Positions 8,616-17,282 of a DNA stretch of 64,000 bases are shown here, piece by piece. Below the pieces are notes generated by a model. The model saw nothing but the letters and a program-made list of their open reading frames with translations. It was not told where the DNA came from and ran no database searches. The translations under genes and the position numbers were made by a program. Numbering within the stretch: the stretch's first letter is position 1; every line of letters begins with the position of its first letter. The stretch covers positions 42,260-106,259 of the forward strand of contig JBKBQT010000011.1 in assembly GCA_046292445.1 (NCBI GenBank). Direction: 5' to 3'. Source of the stretch: CALIZF01 sp046292445. GTDB taxonomy: Bacteria; Pseudomonadota; Alphaproteobacteria; Rhodobacterales; Rhodobacteraceae.

Positions 8616-8629
8616 CGCCGACCCTTTTT
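8602..8629 (+). terminator. Intrinsic terminator overlapping the cmk stop codon
   Basis: AGGGTCGG (8602-8609) pairs with CCGACCCT (8618-8625) across an eight-base loop, followed by a run of T (8625-8629). The cmk stop TAA (8613-8615) is inside the loop, so a ribosome ending cmk would cover the hairpin. Confidence 0.7.
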
Positions 8630-8725
8630 CCGTTTCGCGCGCAGGCGCCGATGGGGGCATCTCGTAACAGACCGGCGGAGCCAACCGCACGGCCCGTGAA
8701 ACAGCGACAAGGATAGACCGACCGC

Positions 8726-10408
8726 ATGAACGCGAAAACGACGATGGAGGAATTCGAAGCCCTCCTGAACGAAAGCTTCGAACTCGACACGCCGGACGAA
8801 GGGTCGGTGGTCAAGGGCCGGGTGATCGCCATCGAGGCGGGACAGGCCATCATCGATGTCGGCTACAAGATGGAGGGCCGCGTCGATCTCAAGGAATTCG
8901 CAGGGCCGGGCGAGACCGCCGACATCGCCGTGGGCGACGAGGTCGAGGTCTATCTCGACCGGGTGGAAAACGCGCGCGGCGAGGCGGTCATCAGCCGCGA
9001 GAAGGCCAAGCGCGAGGCGGCCTGGGACCGGCTGGAAAAGGCCTATGCCAAGGAAGAACGGGTGGACGGCGCGATCTTCGGCCGCGTGAAGGGCGGGTTC
9101 ACCGTCGATCTGGGCGGCGCGGTCGCGTTCCTGCCTGGCAGCCAGGTGGACGTGCGCCCGGTGCGCGATGCCGGGCCGCTGATGGGCCTCAAGCAGCCGT
9201 TCCAGATCCTCAAGATGGACCGCCGCCGCGGCAACATCGTGGTGTCGCGCCGGGCGATCCTCGAGGAAAGCCGGGCCGAGCAGCGGGCCGAGATCATCGG
9301 CAAGCTGGCCGAGGGTCAGGTCGTCGATGGCGTGGTCAAGAACATCACCGAATACGGGGCCTTCGTGGACCTCGGCGGGGTCGATGGCCTGCTGCATGTG
9401 ACCGACATGGCCTGGAGGCGGGTGAACCACCCGTCCGAGATCCTCTCGATCGGCGAGACGGTCAAGGTGCAGGTCGTCAAGATCAACAAGGAAACGCACC
9501 GCATCAGCCTTGGCATGAAGCAGCTGCAGTCCGATCCGTGGGATTCGGTCGAGCGGATGTATCCGCTCGGCTCGGTCCACAAGGGCCGCGTGACCAACAT
9601 CACCGATTACGGCGCCTTCGTGGAGCTCGAGGCGGGGGTCGAGGGCCTTGTCCACGTGTCGGAAATGTCCTGGACCAAGAAGAACGTCCATCCGGGCAAG
9701 ATCGTCTCGACCAGCCAGGAGGTCGAGGTCATGGTGCTCGAGATCGACAGCGCCAAGCGGCGCGTGTCGCTGGGCCTCAAGCAGACGATGCGCAACCCGT
9801 GGGAAGTGTTCGCCGAGAACCATCCGCCCGGCAGCGTGATCGAGGGCGAGGTCAAGAACATCACCGAATTCGGTCTGTTCGTGGGCCTCGAGGGCGATAT
9901 CGACGGGATGGTGCATCTGTCGGATCTCAGCTGGGACCAGCGCGGCGAGGATGCGATCGCCAATTACCGCAAGGGCGATACCGTCAAGGCCGCGGTGTCG
10001 GACGTCGATGTCGAGAAGGAGCGCATCTCGCTCTCGATCAAGGCGGTCGGCGACGATTCGTTCACCGATGCGGTTGACGGGGTCAAGCGCGGCTCGGTCA
10101 TCACGGTTGTGGTGAGCGCGATCGAGGATGGCGGCATCGAGGTGGACTACAACGGCGCCAAGTCGTTCATCCGCCGGTCGGACCTGTCGCGCGACCGGGC
10201 CGAACAGCGGCCCGAGCGGTTCCAGGTCGGCGACAAGGTCGACGTGCGCGTCACGAACATCGATTCCAAGACCCGCCGCCTCGGCCTGTCGATCAAGGCG
10301 CGCGAGATCGCCGAAGAGAAGGAGGCCGTCGAACAATACGGCTCGTCCGACTCGGGCGCGAGCCTTGGCGACATCCTCGGCGCGGCGCTGCGGGGCGACC
10401 GGAACTGA
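8726..10408 (+). CDS. rpsA: 30S ribosomal protein S1
   Basis: A 560-residue RNA-binding protein that helps mRNA bind to the small ribosomal subunit. It consists of tandem S1 (OB-fold) repeats, each visible through a recurring pattern: GFTVDLGG, YGAFVDLGGVDGLLHV, YGAFVELEAGVEGLVHVSEMSW and FGLFVGLEGDIDGMVHLSDLSW, plus degenerate first and last copies. Length fits the six-domain form. It lies between two intrinsic terminators, so its transcription is likely controlled separately from cmk and ihfB. Confidence 0.98.
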   Translation: MNAKTTMEEFEALLNESFELDTPDEGSVVKGRVIAIEAGQAIIDVGYKMEGRVDLKEFAGPGETADIAVGDEVEVYLDRVENARGEAVISREKAKREAAWDRLEKAYAKEERVDGAIFGRVKGGFTVDLGGAVAFLPGSQVDVRPVRDAGPLMGLKQPFQILKMDRRRGNIVVSRRAILEESRAEQRAEIIGKLAEGQVVDGVVKNITEYGAFVDLGGVDGLLHVTDMAWRRVNHPSEILSIGETVKVQVVKINKETHRISLGMKQLQSDPWDSVERMYPLGSVHKGRVTNITDYGAFVELEAGVEGLVHVSEMSWTKKNVHPGKIVSTSQEVEVMVLEIDSAKRRVSLGLKQTMRNPWEVFAENHPPGSVIEGEVKNITEFGLFVGLEGDIDGMVHLSDLSWDQRGEDAIANYRKGDTVKAAVSDVDVEKERISLSIKAVGDDSFTDAVDGVKRGSVITVVVSAIEDGGIEVDYNGAKSFIRRSDLSRDRAEQRPERFQVGDKVDVRVTNIDSKTRRLGLSIKAREIAEEKEAVEQYGSSDSGASLGDILGAALRGDRN

Positions 10409-10429
10409 TCTGCGTCGAAAGAAGGAGGA

Positions 10430-10464
10430 AAGGCCCCGCCCTGTGCGGGGCCTTTTGCGTTTTT
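10430..10464 (+). terminator. Intrinsic terminator after rpsA
   Basis: AAGGCCCCGC (10430-10439) pairs perfectly with GCGGGGCCTT (10445-10454) across a five-base loop. It is followed by TTGCG and a five-T run. Confidence 0.88.
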
Positions 10465-10581
10465 CCCCCGGTTTCGCCTTTCAAGGCAGGGGCTTGGCGC
10501 GGATTTGCCGTTCCCGGCCAGGAAAATCATGCCTATAGTCCCGGAGGGTCCGGGCACAGGGCCATTCAGCCGGGGGGACGG

Positions 10582-10902
10582 ATGATACGGTCGGAGCTGA
10601 TCCAGAAGATCGCGGACGAGAACCCGCACCTGACGCAGCGCCATGTCGAGCGCCTTGTGAATACGGTGTTCGAAGAGATCATCGAGGCGCTGGCGCGTGG
10701 CGACCGGGTAGAGCTGCGGGGCTTCGGCGCGTTCTCGGTCAAGGCGCGCGACGCGCGCATCGGCCGCAACCCGCGCACCGGCGAATCGGTTGCGGTCGAA
10801 AGCAAGAAGGTGCCCTTCTTCAAGACGGGCAAGCTGCTGCGCGACCGGCTCAACGGCCATGACACCGGCGGGACCGAATATTCGGAGGATGACGACACAT
10901 GA
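10582..10902 (+). CDS. ihfB: Integration host factor subunit beta
   Basis: A 106-residue HU/IHF-fold DNA-bending protein that pairs with IhfA. Seen: MIRSELIQKIADENPHL at the start, the ELRGFGAFSV turn, and the DNA-intercalating arm GRNPRTGE, then VPFFKTGKLLRDRLN. The acidic tail after residue 94 is usual for alphaproteobacterial IhfB. A good -10 like element (TATAGT, 10534-10539) lies upstream. Its stop overlaps the next start in an ATGA. Confidence 0.97.
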   Translation: MIRSELIQKIADENPHLTQRHVERLVNTVFEEIIEALARGDRVELRGFGAFSVKARDARIGRNPRTGESVAVESKKVPFFKTGKLLRDRLNGHDTGGTEYSEDDDT

Positions 10903-11261
10903 TCCGCTGGACGCGCTACCTGATCCTCGTGGCCATTGCCCTTGCGCTGGTGGTGGTCGCCATGGCGAACCGGACCGCGGTGACGGTCCAGCTGCTGCCG
11001 CCCGATCTTGCCGCCCTCGTCGGCTTCAACTGGATCGTCGCGCTGCCGCTGTTCCTTGTCATCTTCGGCGGCGTGGTGGCGGGGATCGCGATCGGCTTCG
11101 TCTGGGAATGGGTGCGCGAGGGCAAGCATCGAGCGGCCGCCGCGCGGCGTGCCCGCGAGGTGGCCCGGCTCGAGCGCGAGGTTGCCAAGGCCGGCACGCC
11201 GCCCAAGGGCCCGGCGGACGAGGTGATCGCGCTGCTCGACGGGCCGCGGAAAGCGGGCTGA
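10899..11261 (+). CDS. LapA-domain (DUF1049) inner-membrane protein
   Basis: A 120-residue protein with two membrane segments (about residues 7-24 and 44-68) and a charged cytoplasmic tail predicted to be a coiled coil (RAAAARRAREVARLEREV). The MANRTAVTVQLLP stretch between them is the LapA/DUF1049 signature. E. coli LapA works with LapB in regulating lipopolysaccharide synthesis; no lapB is next to this gene. Start overlaps the ihfB stop by four bases, indicating coupling. Confidence 0.88.
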   Translation: MIRWTRYLILVAIALALVVVAMANRTAVTVQLLPPDLAALVGFNWIVALPLFLVIFGGVVAGIAIGFVWEWVREGKHRAAAARRAREVARLEREVAKAGTPPKGPADEVIALLDGPRKAG

Positions 11262-11265
11262 ACCC

Positions 11266-11919
11266 TTGGGCGCGGCCGTCAAGATCTGCGGCCTGGCCCG
11301 GGCCGGGGACGTCGATGCGGCGGTGCGCGCCGGGGCGCGCTATGTCGGCTTCGTGTTCTTCCCCGCCAGCCCGCGGGCGGTGACGCCGGACGCGGCCCGG
11401 GCGCTTGCGCTGCGGGTGCCGGGCGGGGTGGCACGGGTCGCCCTGACGGTCGATGCCGACGATGTCACCCTCGACGCCATCATCGAGGCGGTGCCCGTCG
11501 ACATCCTGCAGCTGCACGGGCAGGAAAGCCCCGAGCGCATTGCGGCGGTGCGGGCGCGCTATGGCCTGCCGGTGATGAAGGCGGTGGGGGTGGCCGGGGC
11601 GGGCGACCTCGCCGCGCTCGCCGTCCATGCCCGGGCGGCCGACATGCTGCTGGTCGATGCCAAGGCGCCGAAAGGGTCTGCCCTGCCGGGCGGCAACGGC
11701 GCGGCCTTCGACTGGCGGCTGATCGCGGGCCGCCGCTGGCCGGTGCCCTGGTTGCTGGCGGGGGGGCTGACGGTCGAAACGGTCGCCGCGGCGATCCGGC
11801 TGACCGGCGCGCCGGGTGTCGATGTGTCCTCGGGTGTGGAAAGCGCGCCGGGGGTGAAGGACGCAGCCCGGATCGCCGCCTTCGTCGAAGCGGCACAGGG
11901 CCGGCCCCGTGCCGCCTGA
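11266..11919 (+). CDS. trpF: Phosphoribosylanthranilate isomerase
   Basis: A 217-residue (beta/alpha)8 enzyme of tryptophan synthesis. The N-terminal KICGLA holds the catalytic Cys8, GARYVGFVFFPASPR follows, then DILQLHGQE, LLVDAKAP with the catalytic Asp, LLAGGLT and the C-terminal phosphate-binding GVDVSSGVESAPGVKD. The TTG start at 11266 lies four bases after the LapA-like stop and gives the normal family N-terminus. Together with trpB downstream it fits the alphaproteobacterial ihfB-lapA-trpF-trpB order. Confidence 0.96.
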   Translation: MGAAVKICGLARAGDVDAAVRAGARYVGFVFFPASPRAVTPDAARALALRVPGGVARVALTVDADDVTLDAIIEAVPVDILQLHGQESPERIAAVRARYGLPVMKAVGVAGAGDLAALAVHARAADMLLVDAKAPKGSALPGGNGAAFDWRLIAGRRWPVPWLLAGGLTVETVAAAIRLTGAPGVDVSSGVESAPGVKDAARIAAFVEAAQGRPRAA

Positions 11920-12011
11920 CCGCCGGCGGCAGCGGGCAGGCCCGGCACCCGGACGCTTTACCGACCCATCCGCCCGCGCTAGATCGCGTGTCCAGCAGGA
12001 GGAGCCGCGCG

Positions 12012-13238
12012 ATGCCCGACAACAGGATGAACAGCTACCGCACCGGCCCCGACGAGGCTGGCCGCTTCGGTATCTTCGGCGGGCGCTTCGTGTCCGAGAC
12101 GCTGATGCCGCTCATCCTCGATCTCGAGGCGCGGTATGAGCACGCCAAGACCGACCCGGATTTCTGGGCCGAGATGCAGGACCTGTGGACCCACTACGTG
12201 GGACGCCCCTCGCCGCTCTACCTTGCCGAACGGATCACCGCGCATCTCGGCGGCGCCAAGGTCTACATGAAGCGCGACGAGCTCAATCACACCGGCGCGC
12301 ACAAGATCAACAACGTGCTGGGCCAGATCATCCTCGCCCGCCGGATGGGCAAGACGCGCATCATCGCGGAAACCGGCGCGGGCCAGCACGGCGTGGCCAC
12401 GGCCACCGTCTGCGCCAAGTTCGGGCTCAAATGCGTGGTCTACATGGGCGCGACCGATGTCGAACGGCAGGCGCCGAACGTGTTCCGCATGAAGCTGCTG
12501 GGCGCCGAGGTGATCCCCGTCACCTCGGGGCGCGGCACGCTCAAGGACGCGATGAACGACGCCCTGCGCGACTGGGTGACGAACGTGCGCGATACTTTCT
12601 ATTGCATCGGCACGGTGGCGGGCCCGCACCCTTATCCGGCCATGGTGCGCGATTTCCAGTCGATCATCGGGAAGGAGACGCGGGCCCAGATGCAAGAGCG
12701 CGAGGGGCGGCTACCCGACACGCTCGTCGCCGCGATCGGCGGCGGCTCGAACGCGATGGGCCTCTTCCATCCGTTCCTCGACGATCCGACGGTCAGGATC
12801 ATCGGCGTCGAGGCTGGCGGCCACGGCGTGGACGACCGGATGGAACATTGCGCCTCGCTCACTGGCGGGCGGCCGGGGGTGCTCCACGGCAACCGCACCT
12901 ACCTGCTGCAGGACGCCGACGGCCAGATCCTCGAGGGCCATTCGATCAGCGCCGGTCTGGATTATCCGGGCATCGGCCCGGAACACGCGTGGCTGCACGA
13001 CACCGGGCGCGCCGAATACGTCTCGATCACCGATGCCGAGGCGCTCGAGGCGTTTCAGCTCTGCTGCGCGCTCGAAGGGATCATCCCGGCGCTCGAGCCG
13101 TCGCATGCCCTTGCCCATGTGATGAAGATCGCCCCAGCGCTGCCGCGCGACCACCTCATCGTGATGAACATGTGCGGCCGCGGCGACAAGGACATCTTTA
13201 CCGTTGCCCGACACCTTGGCGTCAGCATGGCCGTCTGA
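12012..13238 (+). CDS. trpB: Tryptophan synthase beta chain
   Basis: A 408-residue PLP enzyme that condenses indole and serine. Lys98 in HTGAHKINN forms the Schiff base. GGGSNAMG binds the PLP phosphate. RPSPLYLAERIT and ETGAGQHGVATAT are also present. The ATG at 12012 is preceded by AGGAGG at good spacing. trpA is not next to it: a 39-bp inverted repeat and convergent genes follow. Confidence 0.98.
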   Translation: MPDNRMNSYRTGPDEAGRFGIFGGRFVSETLMPLILDLEARYEHAKTDPDFWAEMQDLWTHYVGRPSPLYLAERITAHLGGAKVYMKRDELNHTGAHKINNVLGQIILARRMGKTRIIAETGAGQHGVATATVCAKFGLKCVVYMGATDVERQAPNVFRMKLLGAEVIPVTSGRGTLKDAMNDALRDWVTNVRDTFYCIGTVAGPHPYPAMVRDFQSIIGKETRAQMQEREGRLPDTLVAAIGGGSNAMGLFHPFLDDPTVRIIGVEAGGHGVDDRMEHCASLTGGRPGVLHGNRTYLLQDADGQILEGHSISAGLDYPGIGPEHAWLHDTGRAEYVSITDAEALEAFQLCCALEGIIPALEPSHALAHVMKIAPALPRDHLIVMNMCGRGDKDIFTVARHLGVSMAV

Positions 13239-13270
13239 CCTGCACGACTTCATGCCGCGCCTTGCCTGCG

Positions 13271-13432
13271 GGCTTCAGGCTGGCCCAAATATCCCCGCCG
13301 GAGGCGCACGGCCGAGCTTCGATCCCGCTGGGTCTCTGCGCAGCGGCTCTAGCATCAAGGCGCCTGGTTCCGGCGGGATCTCCCGGCCGCGATGTGCGCC
13401 TCCGGCGGGGATATTTGGGCCAGCCTGAAGCC
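13271..13432. repeat. 39-bp perfect inverted repeat between convergent genes
   Basis: Left arm 13271-13309 and right arm 13394-13432 are exact reverse complements. Each contains GCCCAAATATCCCCGCCGG or its complement. The 84-base centre has a shorter nested match (GATCCCGC/GCGGGATC). It fills nearly all the gap between trpB and the convergent DUF2237 gene. The ATATTTGGG core recalls hairpin elements common between genes in Rhodobacterales. It may end transcription from both sides. Confidence 0.85.
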
Positions 13433-13440
13433 GCAGTGGG

Positions 13441-13815
13441 TCAATTGTCCCGGTCGGCGGCCGCCTTGAGCACGTCGAGCGGCACGATGTCGAGCGTGCG
13501 TGCATGGGTTGCCGCGAGATGGACGCGCGGGGCGGCCCCTTCCTCATGCGCCTGCAGGAACCGGGCGGCGCACAGGCACCAGCGGTCACCGGGCTTGAGC
13601 CCGGCAAAGCCGTATTCGGGGCGCGGCGTGCTCAGGTCGTTGCCGAGGTATTTGGACAGGGCGAGGAACTCGGCCGTCATCACGGCGCAGACGGTATGGC
13701 GGCCGCGGTCGGACGGGCCGGTGTCGCAACAGCCATTGCGGAAAAAGCCGGTCATCGGATCGGTCGAGCAGGGTTCGAGCGGTCCGCCGAGCACGTTCAG
13801 CGAGGGGTCCATCAT
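13441..13815 (-). CDS. DUF2237 family protein
   Basis: A 124-residue protein with the DUF2237 signature: LNVLGGPLEPCSTDPMTGFFRNGCC, HTVCAVMTAEFLAFS-like (ALSKYLGNDLSTP), and FAGLKPGDRWCLCAARF. Several conserved cysteines (in EPC, GCC, VCAV, CLC) hint at a metal or redox role, but none has been shown. Start at 13815 (the first of two adjacent ATGs). It is last in a run pth-DUF2332-DUF2237 with a 29-base gap. Confidence 0.85.
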   Translation of the reverse strand: MMDPSLNVLGGPLEPCSTDPMTGFFRNGCCDTGPSDRGRHTVCAVMTAEFLALSKYLGNDLSTPRPEYGFAGLKPGDRWCLCAARFLQAHEEGAAPRVHLAATHARTLDIVPLDVLKAAADRDN

Positions 13816-13844
13816 CGGTTTCGCCTTCTTGCGGATCGTGGGAG

Positions 13845-14897
13845 TCAGATTGCCGGCGAAGACCAGATAAGGTGCCGGCCGTGGAAATCCACCCGGCCCA
13901 TCGGCATCGGCATGCCCGATCCGCTGCTGCCGTCCCAGAGCGTCAGGGTCAGGGCGGCGTTGCCCGGCTGGCCGTCCCCTTCCATGGCCAGATGGGCGAG
14001 CGGGGCATCGGGCGTGGCGCGGGCGCCAGCGGCGGCGAGGGTCGCGGCGATGCTGGCCTTGACGGCCTCGGGGAAATACTGCGCGGCGATGGTGTGGTAG
14101 ATCAGGTGGAGCTGGCCCGGCCGAGGCGCGGCCAGCCGCTCGGCGCGCCATGCCGCGGCATCGGCGCGGTCTACCCGGGGGCGCAGGCGGGCCGCGAGGT
14201 CCAGCGCCGCGGCGGTGCGCGCAAGGCGGTCGGGCTGGTCGGCCCAGACATAGGCGAGCAGGCGCAGCCGGTCGGCGACGGGGTCGAGCGGGGCGAGGTC
14301 GCAGCCGGCACGGTCGGCGACAATGATGCGGGCGGCGGGCGGCGGGGCGCCGGTCCAGTCGGGCGTGAGGGTGAGGGCGGGCGCGGGAGGGCCGAAGGTC
14401 TCGCCCGCCGCCACCATCGCGTAGTGGTCGAAAAGCAGGTTCAGCCCGGCCGAGGCGCCGAGTTCGGAGATCGCCAGCGGCAGGCCGTGGCGGGCCGTCA
14501 GCCATTGCGCGGTCGCGATCAGGGCGATGGACCGGCGCACCTCGTTCGTTTGCGGAACGCGGTCGAGCCAGTCGGGGATGCGTGCCTCGTGCCGCTGCAT
14601 CGCGCCTGTCACGGCGGCCCAGAGCGCCGCGTCGTCCAGCCGGTCGCGGCTGGCATAAGCGGCGGCGAGGGCCGGATCGGACCCGTCGAGCACCAGCGCA
14701 TGCAGCGCGCCGAGGAGGCGCACCGGCACCACGCCGCCCGATCCGCCCATGTCGCCCGGCCAGGCGAAGAGCCGGTCGGTGATGGCGCTGCCGGGGGCGA
14801 GGCGATCGGCAAACAGCGCATTCATGCGAGCCATGAAGGGCGATCCGAGATCGCGCGAGGCTTCCGCCTGGCGGCGGAACACGGCGGCGACGGTCAT
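13845..14897 (-). CDS. DUF2332 family protein
   Basis: A 350-residue protein of unknown function. Family marks: FRRQAEASRDLGSPFMARM, a conserved PQTNEVRRS, ELGASAGLNLLFDHY (a SAM-methyltransferase-like glycine-rich turn), DRAGCDLAPLDP, and QLHLIYHTIAAQYFP, with an end of the form DFHGRHLIWSS. The fold suggests a methyltransferase relative without a proven reaction. Start ATG overlaps the pth stop in an ATGA. Confidence 0.87.
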   Translation of the reverse strand: MTVAAVFRRQAEASRDLGSPFMARMNALFADRLAPGSAITDRLFAWPGDMGGSGGVVPVRLLGALHALVLDGSDPALAAAYASRDRLDDAALWAAVTGAMQRHEARIPDWLDRVPQTNEVRRSIALIATAQWLTARHGLPLAISELGASAGLNLLFDHYAMVAAGETFGPPAPALTLTPDWTGAPPPAARIIVADRAGCDLAPLDPVADRLRLLAYVWADQPDRLARTAAALDLAARLRPRVDRADAAAWRAERLAAPRPGQLHLIYHTIAAQYFPEAVKASIAATLAAAGARATPDAPLAHLAMEGDGQPGNAALTLTLWDGSSGSGMPMPMGRVDFHGRHLIWSSPAI

Positions 14898-15607
14898 CGG
14901 AACCTCTCGATCAGGCGTTGCAGAGGGGTGCGGGCCGGGGCGGGATCCTGCATCTGCGGGTCTTGCGGCGCCGATTTGTCTGCAACCGGCCGCTGCGCCG
15001 CGGGCGTCGCCGGCCGGTCCGTGCCGCTGTTGCGCGGCGGCGCCGTGCGCAGGGCGACGGCGTTCAGGAACCGCGCCGCATCGCCCGCGGCCAGCGCCGG
15101 GGCGCCGTCCGCGATGCCGCGCATCAGATCGTCCAGCGCCTCGGCCTCGGCCTTGGCAAAATTCGACAGCACATAGCCTGCGACGCGGTCCTTGTGGCCC
15201 GGATGGCCGATCCCGAGGCGGACGCGCGCATAGGCGTCGGTCCCGAGGTGCTGGTGGATCGAGCGCAGCCCGTTGTGCCCTGCATGCCCGCCGCCGTCCT
15301 TGACGCGCACCCGCCCCGGCGCGAGGTCGAGCTCGTCGTGGAACACCGTCAGATCGCCCGGGCCGAGCTTGTAGAAATCCATCGCCGCGCGCACCGATTC
15401 GCCCGAGAGGTTCATGTAGGTCTGCGGCTTGAGCAGCAGAAGCTTCTGCGCCCCGAGCCGCCCCTCGGCCGCCTCGCCCTTGAACGCCCGCCGCCAGGGG
15501 CCAAAGCCGTGGTCGGCCGCTATCCGGTCCACCGCCATGAAGCCGATGTTGTGCCGCTGCCCGGCATGCTGCGCGCCCGGATTGCCAAGACCGACCCAGA
15601 GTTTCAT
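14894..15607 (-). CDS. pth: Peptidyl-tRNA hydrolase
   Basis: A 237-residue esterase that releases peptides from stalled peptidyl-tRNA. Seen: MKLWVGLGNPG, the catalytic His in RHNIGFMAVD, LLLKPQTYMNLSGESV, FHDELDLAPGRVRVK and GGGHAGHNGLRSI. A Pro/Ala-rich tail of about 45 residues after position 190 is an extension relative to E. coli Pth. In many relatives rplY lies directly upstream; here rplY is 2.4 kb away. Confidence 0.97.
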   Translation of the reverse strand: MKLWVGLGNPGAQHAGQRHNIGFMAVDRIAADHGFGPWRRAFKGEAAEGRLGAQKLLLLKPQTYMNLSGESVRAAMDFYKLGPGDLTVFHDELDLAPGRVRVKDGGGHAGHNGLRSIHQHLGTDAYARVRLGIGHPGHKDRVAGYVLSNFAKAEAEALDDLMRGIADGAPALAAGDAARFLNAVALRTAPPRNSGTDRPATPAAQRPVADKSAPQDPQMQDPAPARTPLQRLIERFR

Positions 15608-15683
15608 CGCGCGACCCCGCTTGACCCCGTCCCTCTATGCCCCGAACCTGTGTTCGGGGCAAACCCCGGCAAGAGGATCGGGC

Positions 15684-15998
15684 ATGTATCTGACGATGAA
15701 CCGCTTCAAGGTGCGGATCGGGCAGGAGGCGGCGTTCGAGGCGGTCTGGACCGGGCGCGACAGCCAGTTGACGGGGGTGGCCGGGTTCAAGGCGTTCCAC
15801 CTGCTCAAGGGGCCCGAGCGGGACGGCTATCGGCTCTACGCAAGCCACACGATGTGGGAGAGCGAGGAGGCTTTCGCCGCCTGGACGCGGTCCGAGGCGT
15901 TTCGCACCGCGCATCGCGGGGCGGGGGCGCATGGCGGGATGTATCTCGGCCCGCCCGATCTCGAGACCTTCGAGACGGTGCAGGCCATCGGCGGCTGA
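15684..15998 (+). CDS. Antibiotic biosynthesis monooxygenase-fold protein, heme-degrading-like
   Basis: A 104-residue ferredoxin-like dimeric alpha/beta-barrel (ABM) protein. The pattern MYLTMNRFKV, FEAVWTGRDSQLTGVAGFKAFHLLKG, YASHTMWESEEAFAAWTRSEAFRTAH resembles the IsdG/HmuQ-type heme-degrading members more than quinol monooxygenases. No heme-uptake genes are nearby, so the substrate remains open. The ATG at 15684 follows GAGGA. Confidence 0.8.
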   Translation: MYLTMNRFKVRIGQEAAFEAVWTGRDSQLTGVAGFKAFHLLKGPERDGYRLYASHTMWESEEAFAAWTRSEAFRTAHRGAGAHGGMYLGPPDLETFETVQAIGG

Positions 15999-16043
15999 CG
16001 CGGCGCGCCCGAAACGGGCGGGCGCCCCCCCTGCAGCGTTCGG

Positions 16044-17009
16044 TCAGTCGAAGGTGACGACGACGGTCCCGATCCGGCCGCGCTCCGCGAGGCGGGCATG
16101 CGCCGCGGCGATCTGCGCGAAGGGCAGGGCAAGGTCGATCACGGGCACAAGGGCACCCGCGGCAGCCAGCGCGGCGATGGTCTCGAGGCTCGCGCGGCTC
16201 CCCCCCGCATAGGCGAAGATGACCTTCTGTCGCCGCAGCGGATTGGCGAGCGTGCCCAGCATCGGCCCAAGGCCGGCCGCGACCAGGGCGACGCGCCCGT
16301 GCGGCGCGAGGCGTTCGCGCAGCGTCGCGGTGCCGAACGCACCTGTGGTGTCGAGCACGAGGTCGAACGGCCCCGGCGCCGCGCCGAGGTCCGCCGCGAC
16401 CGCCGCCGCACCCTGCGCGCGGAGGCGGTCGTGATGCGCCGGCCGGGCGAGCGCGCTCACCGTCGCGCCGTCTGCCGCCGCGATCTGCACCGCCGCAAGC
16501 CCCACCGGGCCGGCGGCGCCGATCACCAGCACCCGCGCGCCCGCCCGCAGCCCTGCCTTGCCGCGCAGGAAGGTCAGCGCCGTATTGGCGCCGAATACCA
16601 GCGATGCCGCCTCGGCGAAGCCGAGGCCCGGCGGCAAGGCGGCGATGGCCCCCGTCTCTGGCATCAGGCGATAATCGGCATGGCATCCCATCGCTGCATC
16701 GGGGCAGATCATCACCGCATCGCCGGGCCGAAAGCGCGTGACCCCCGGCCCGACCGCATCGACGATGCCCGCCCCGTCCGGCCCGAGGATCGGGCGCCGC
16801 GGCCGGCGCAGCCCGATGGCAAGCCGGCCCATCAGGCGCATGCCCGCCGGCAGGTCAAAGCCGCGCACCCGCGCGTCGCCGCGGGTGACGGCGGCCGCGC
16901 GCATGGACACGCGCACCATGCCGGGCCCCGGGACGGGATCGGGCCGTGTCTCGATGCGGATCACGTCGGGCGGCCCGTAGGCGGTGCAGATCGCGGCGCG
17001 CATGGTCAT
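16044..17009 (-). CDS. MDR-family NAD(P)-dependent oxidoreductase (quinone-reductase-like)
   Basis: A 321-residue medium-chain dehydrogenase/reductase. The N-terminal GroES-like part (MRAAICTAYGPPDVIRIE; GPDGAGIVDAVG; FRPGDAV) lacks the structural-zinc cysteines. The Rossmann part has VLVIGAAGPVGLAAVQIA and a short-loop VLDTTG. This fits quinone-oxidoreductase-type, zinc-free enzymes. The ATG at 17009 overlaps the upstream XRE gene stop in an ATGA; an ATG two codons later has better SD spacing. Substrate unknown. The last gene of a three-gene set. Confidence 0.88.
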   Translation of the reverse strand: MTMRAAICTAYGPPDVIRIETRPDPVPGPGMVRVSMRAAAVTRGDARVRGFDLPAGMRLMGRLAIGLRRPRRPILGPDGAGIVDAVGPGVTRFRPGDAVMICPDAAMGCHADYRLMPETGAIAALPPGLGFAEAASLVFGANTALTFLRGKAGLRAGARVLVIGAAGPVGLAAVQIAAADGATVSALARPAHHDRLRAQGAAAVAADLGAAPGPFDLVLDTTGAFGTATLRERLAPHGRVALVAAGLGPMLGTLANPLRRQKVIFAYAGGSRASLETIAALAAAGALVPVIDLALPFAQIAAAHARLAERGRIGTVVVTFD

Positions 17010-17281
17010 GTCTCCGGCAGGCGGGTTGCGGGGGGGCGGGTTGCGGGCGGGCGGGTGGTGGGGCACGGACTGTCGGGCGTCCAGGAAAACACGGCCTCGA
17101 TCGGTTGGCCGAGCGCATGGGCGATGCGGAACGCAAGGTCGAGCGAGGGGGCATATTGCCCCCCCTCGACCGCGACGATGGTCTGCCGCGTGACCCCGGC
17201 GCGCTGCGCGAGATCCTTCTGCGTCATCTCGCCGGCCTCGAAGCGCCAGCGGCGGATGCTGTTGTCGATGCGCCCCTTCAC
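17006..17281 (-). CDS. XRE-family transcriptional regulator
   Basis: A 91-residue protein with one helix-turn-helix: MTQKDLAQRAGVTRQTIVAVE, followed by YAPSLDLAFRIAHALG and IEAVFSW. This is the short regulator type commonly encoded beside a small multi-TM protein. The C-terminal tail is a Thr/Arg/Pro repeat (PPATRPPATR) encoded by a G-rich direct repeat and is probably disordered. The GTG start is one base after the upstream stop. It likely controls the three-gene set from the palindromic site upstream. Confidence 0.9.
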   Translation of the reverse strand: MKGRIDNSIRRWRFEAGEMTQKDLAQRAGVTRQTIVAVEGGQYAPSLDLAFRIAHALGQPIEAVFSWTPDSPCPTTRPPATRPPATRLPET

Positions 17282-17282
17282 C

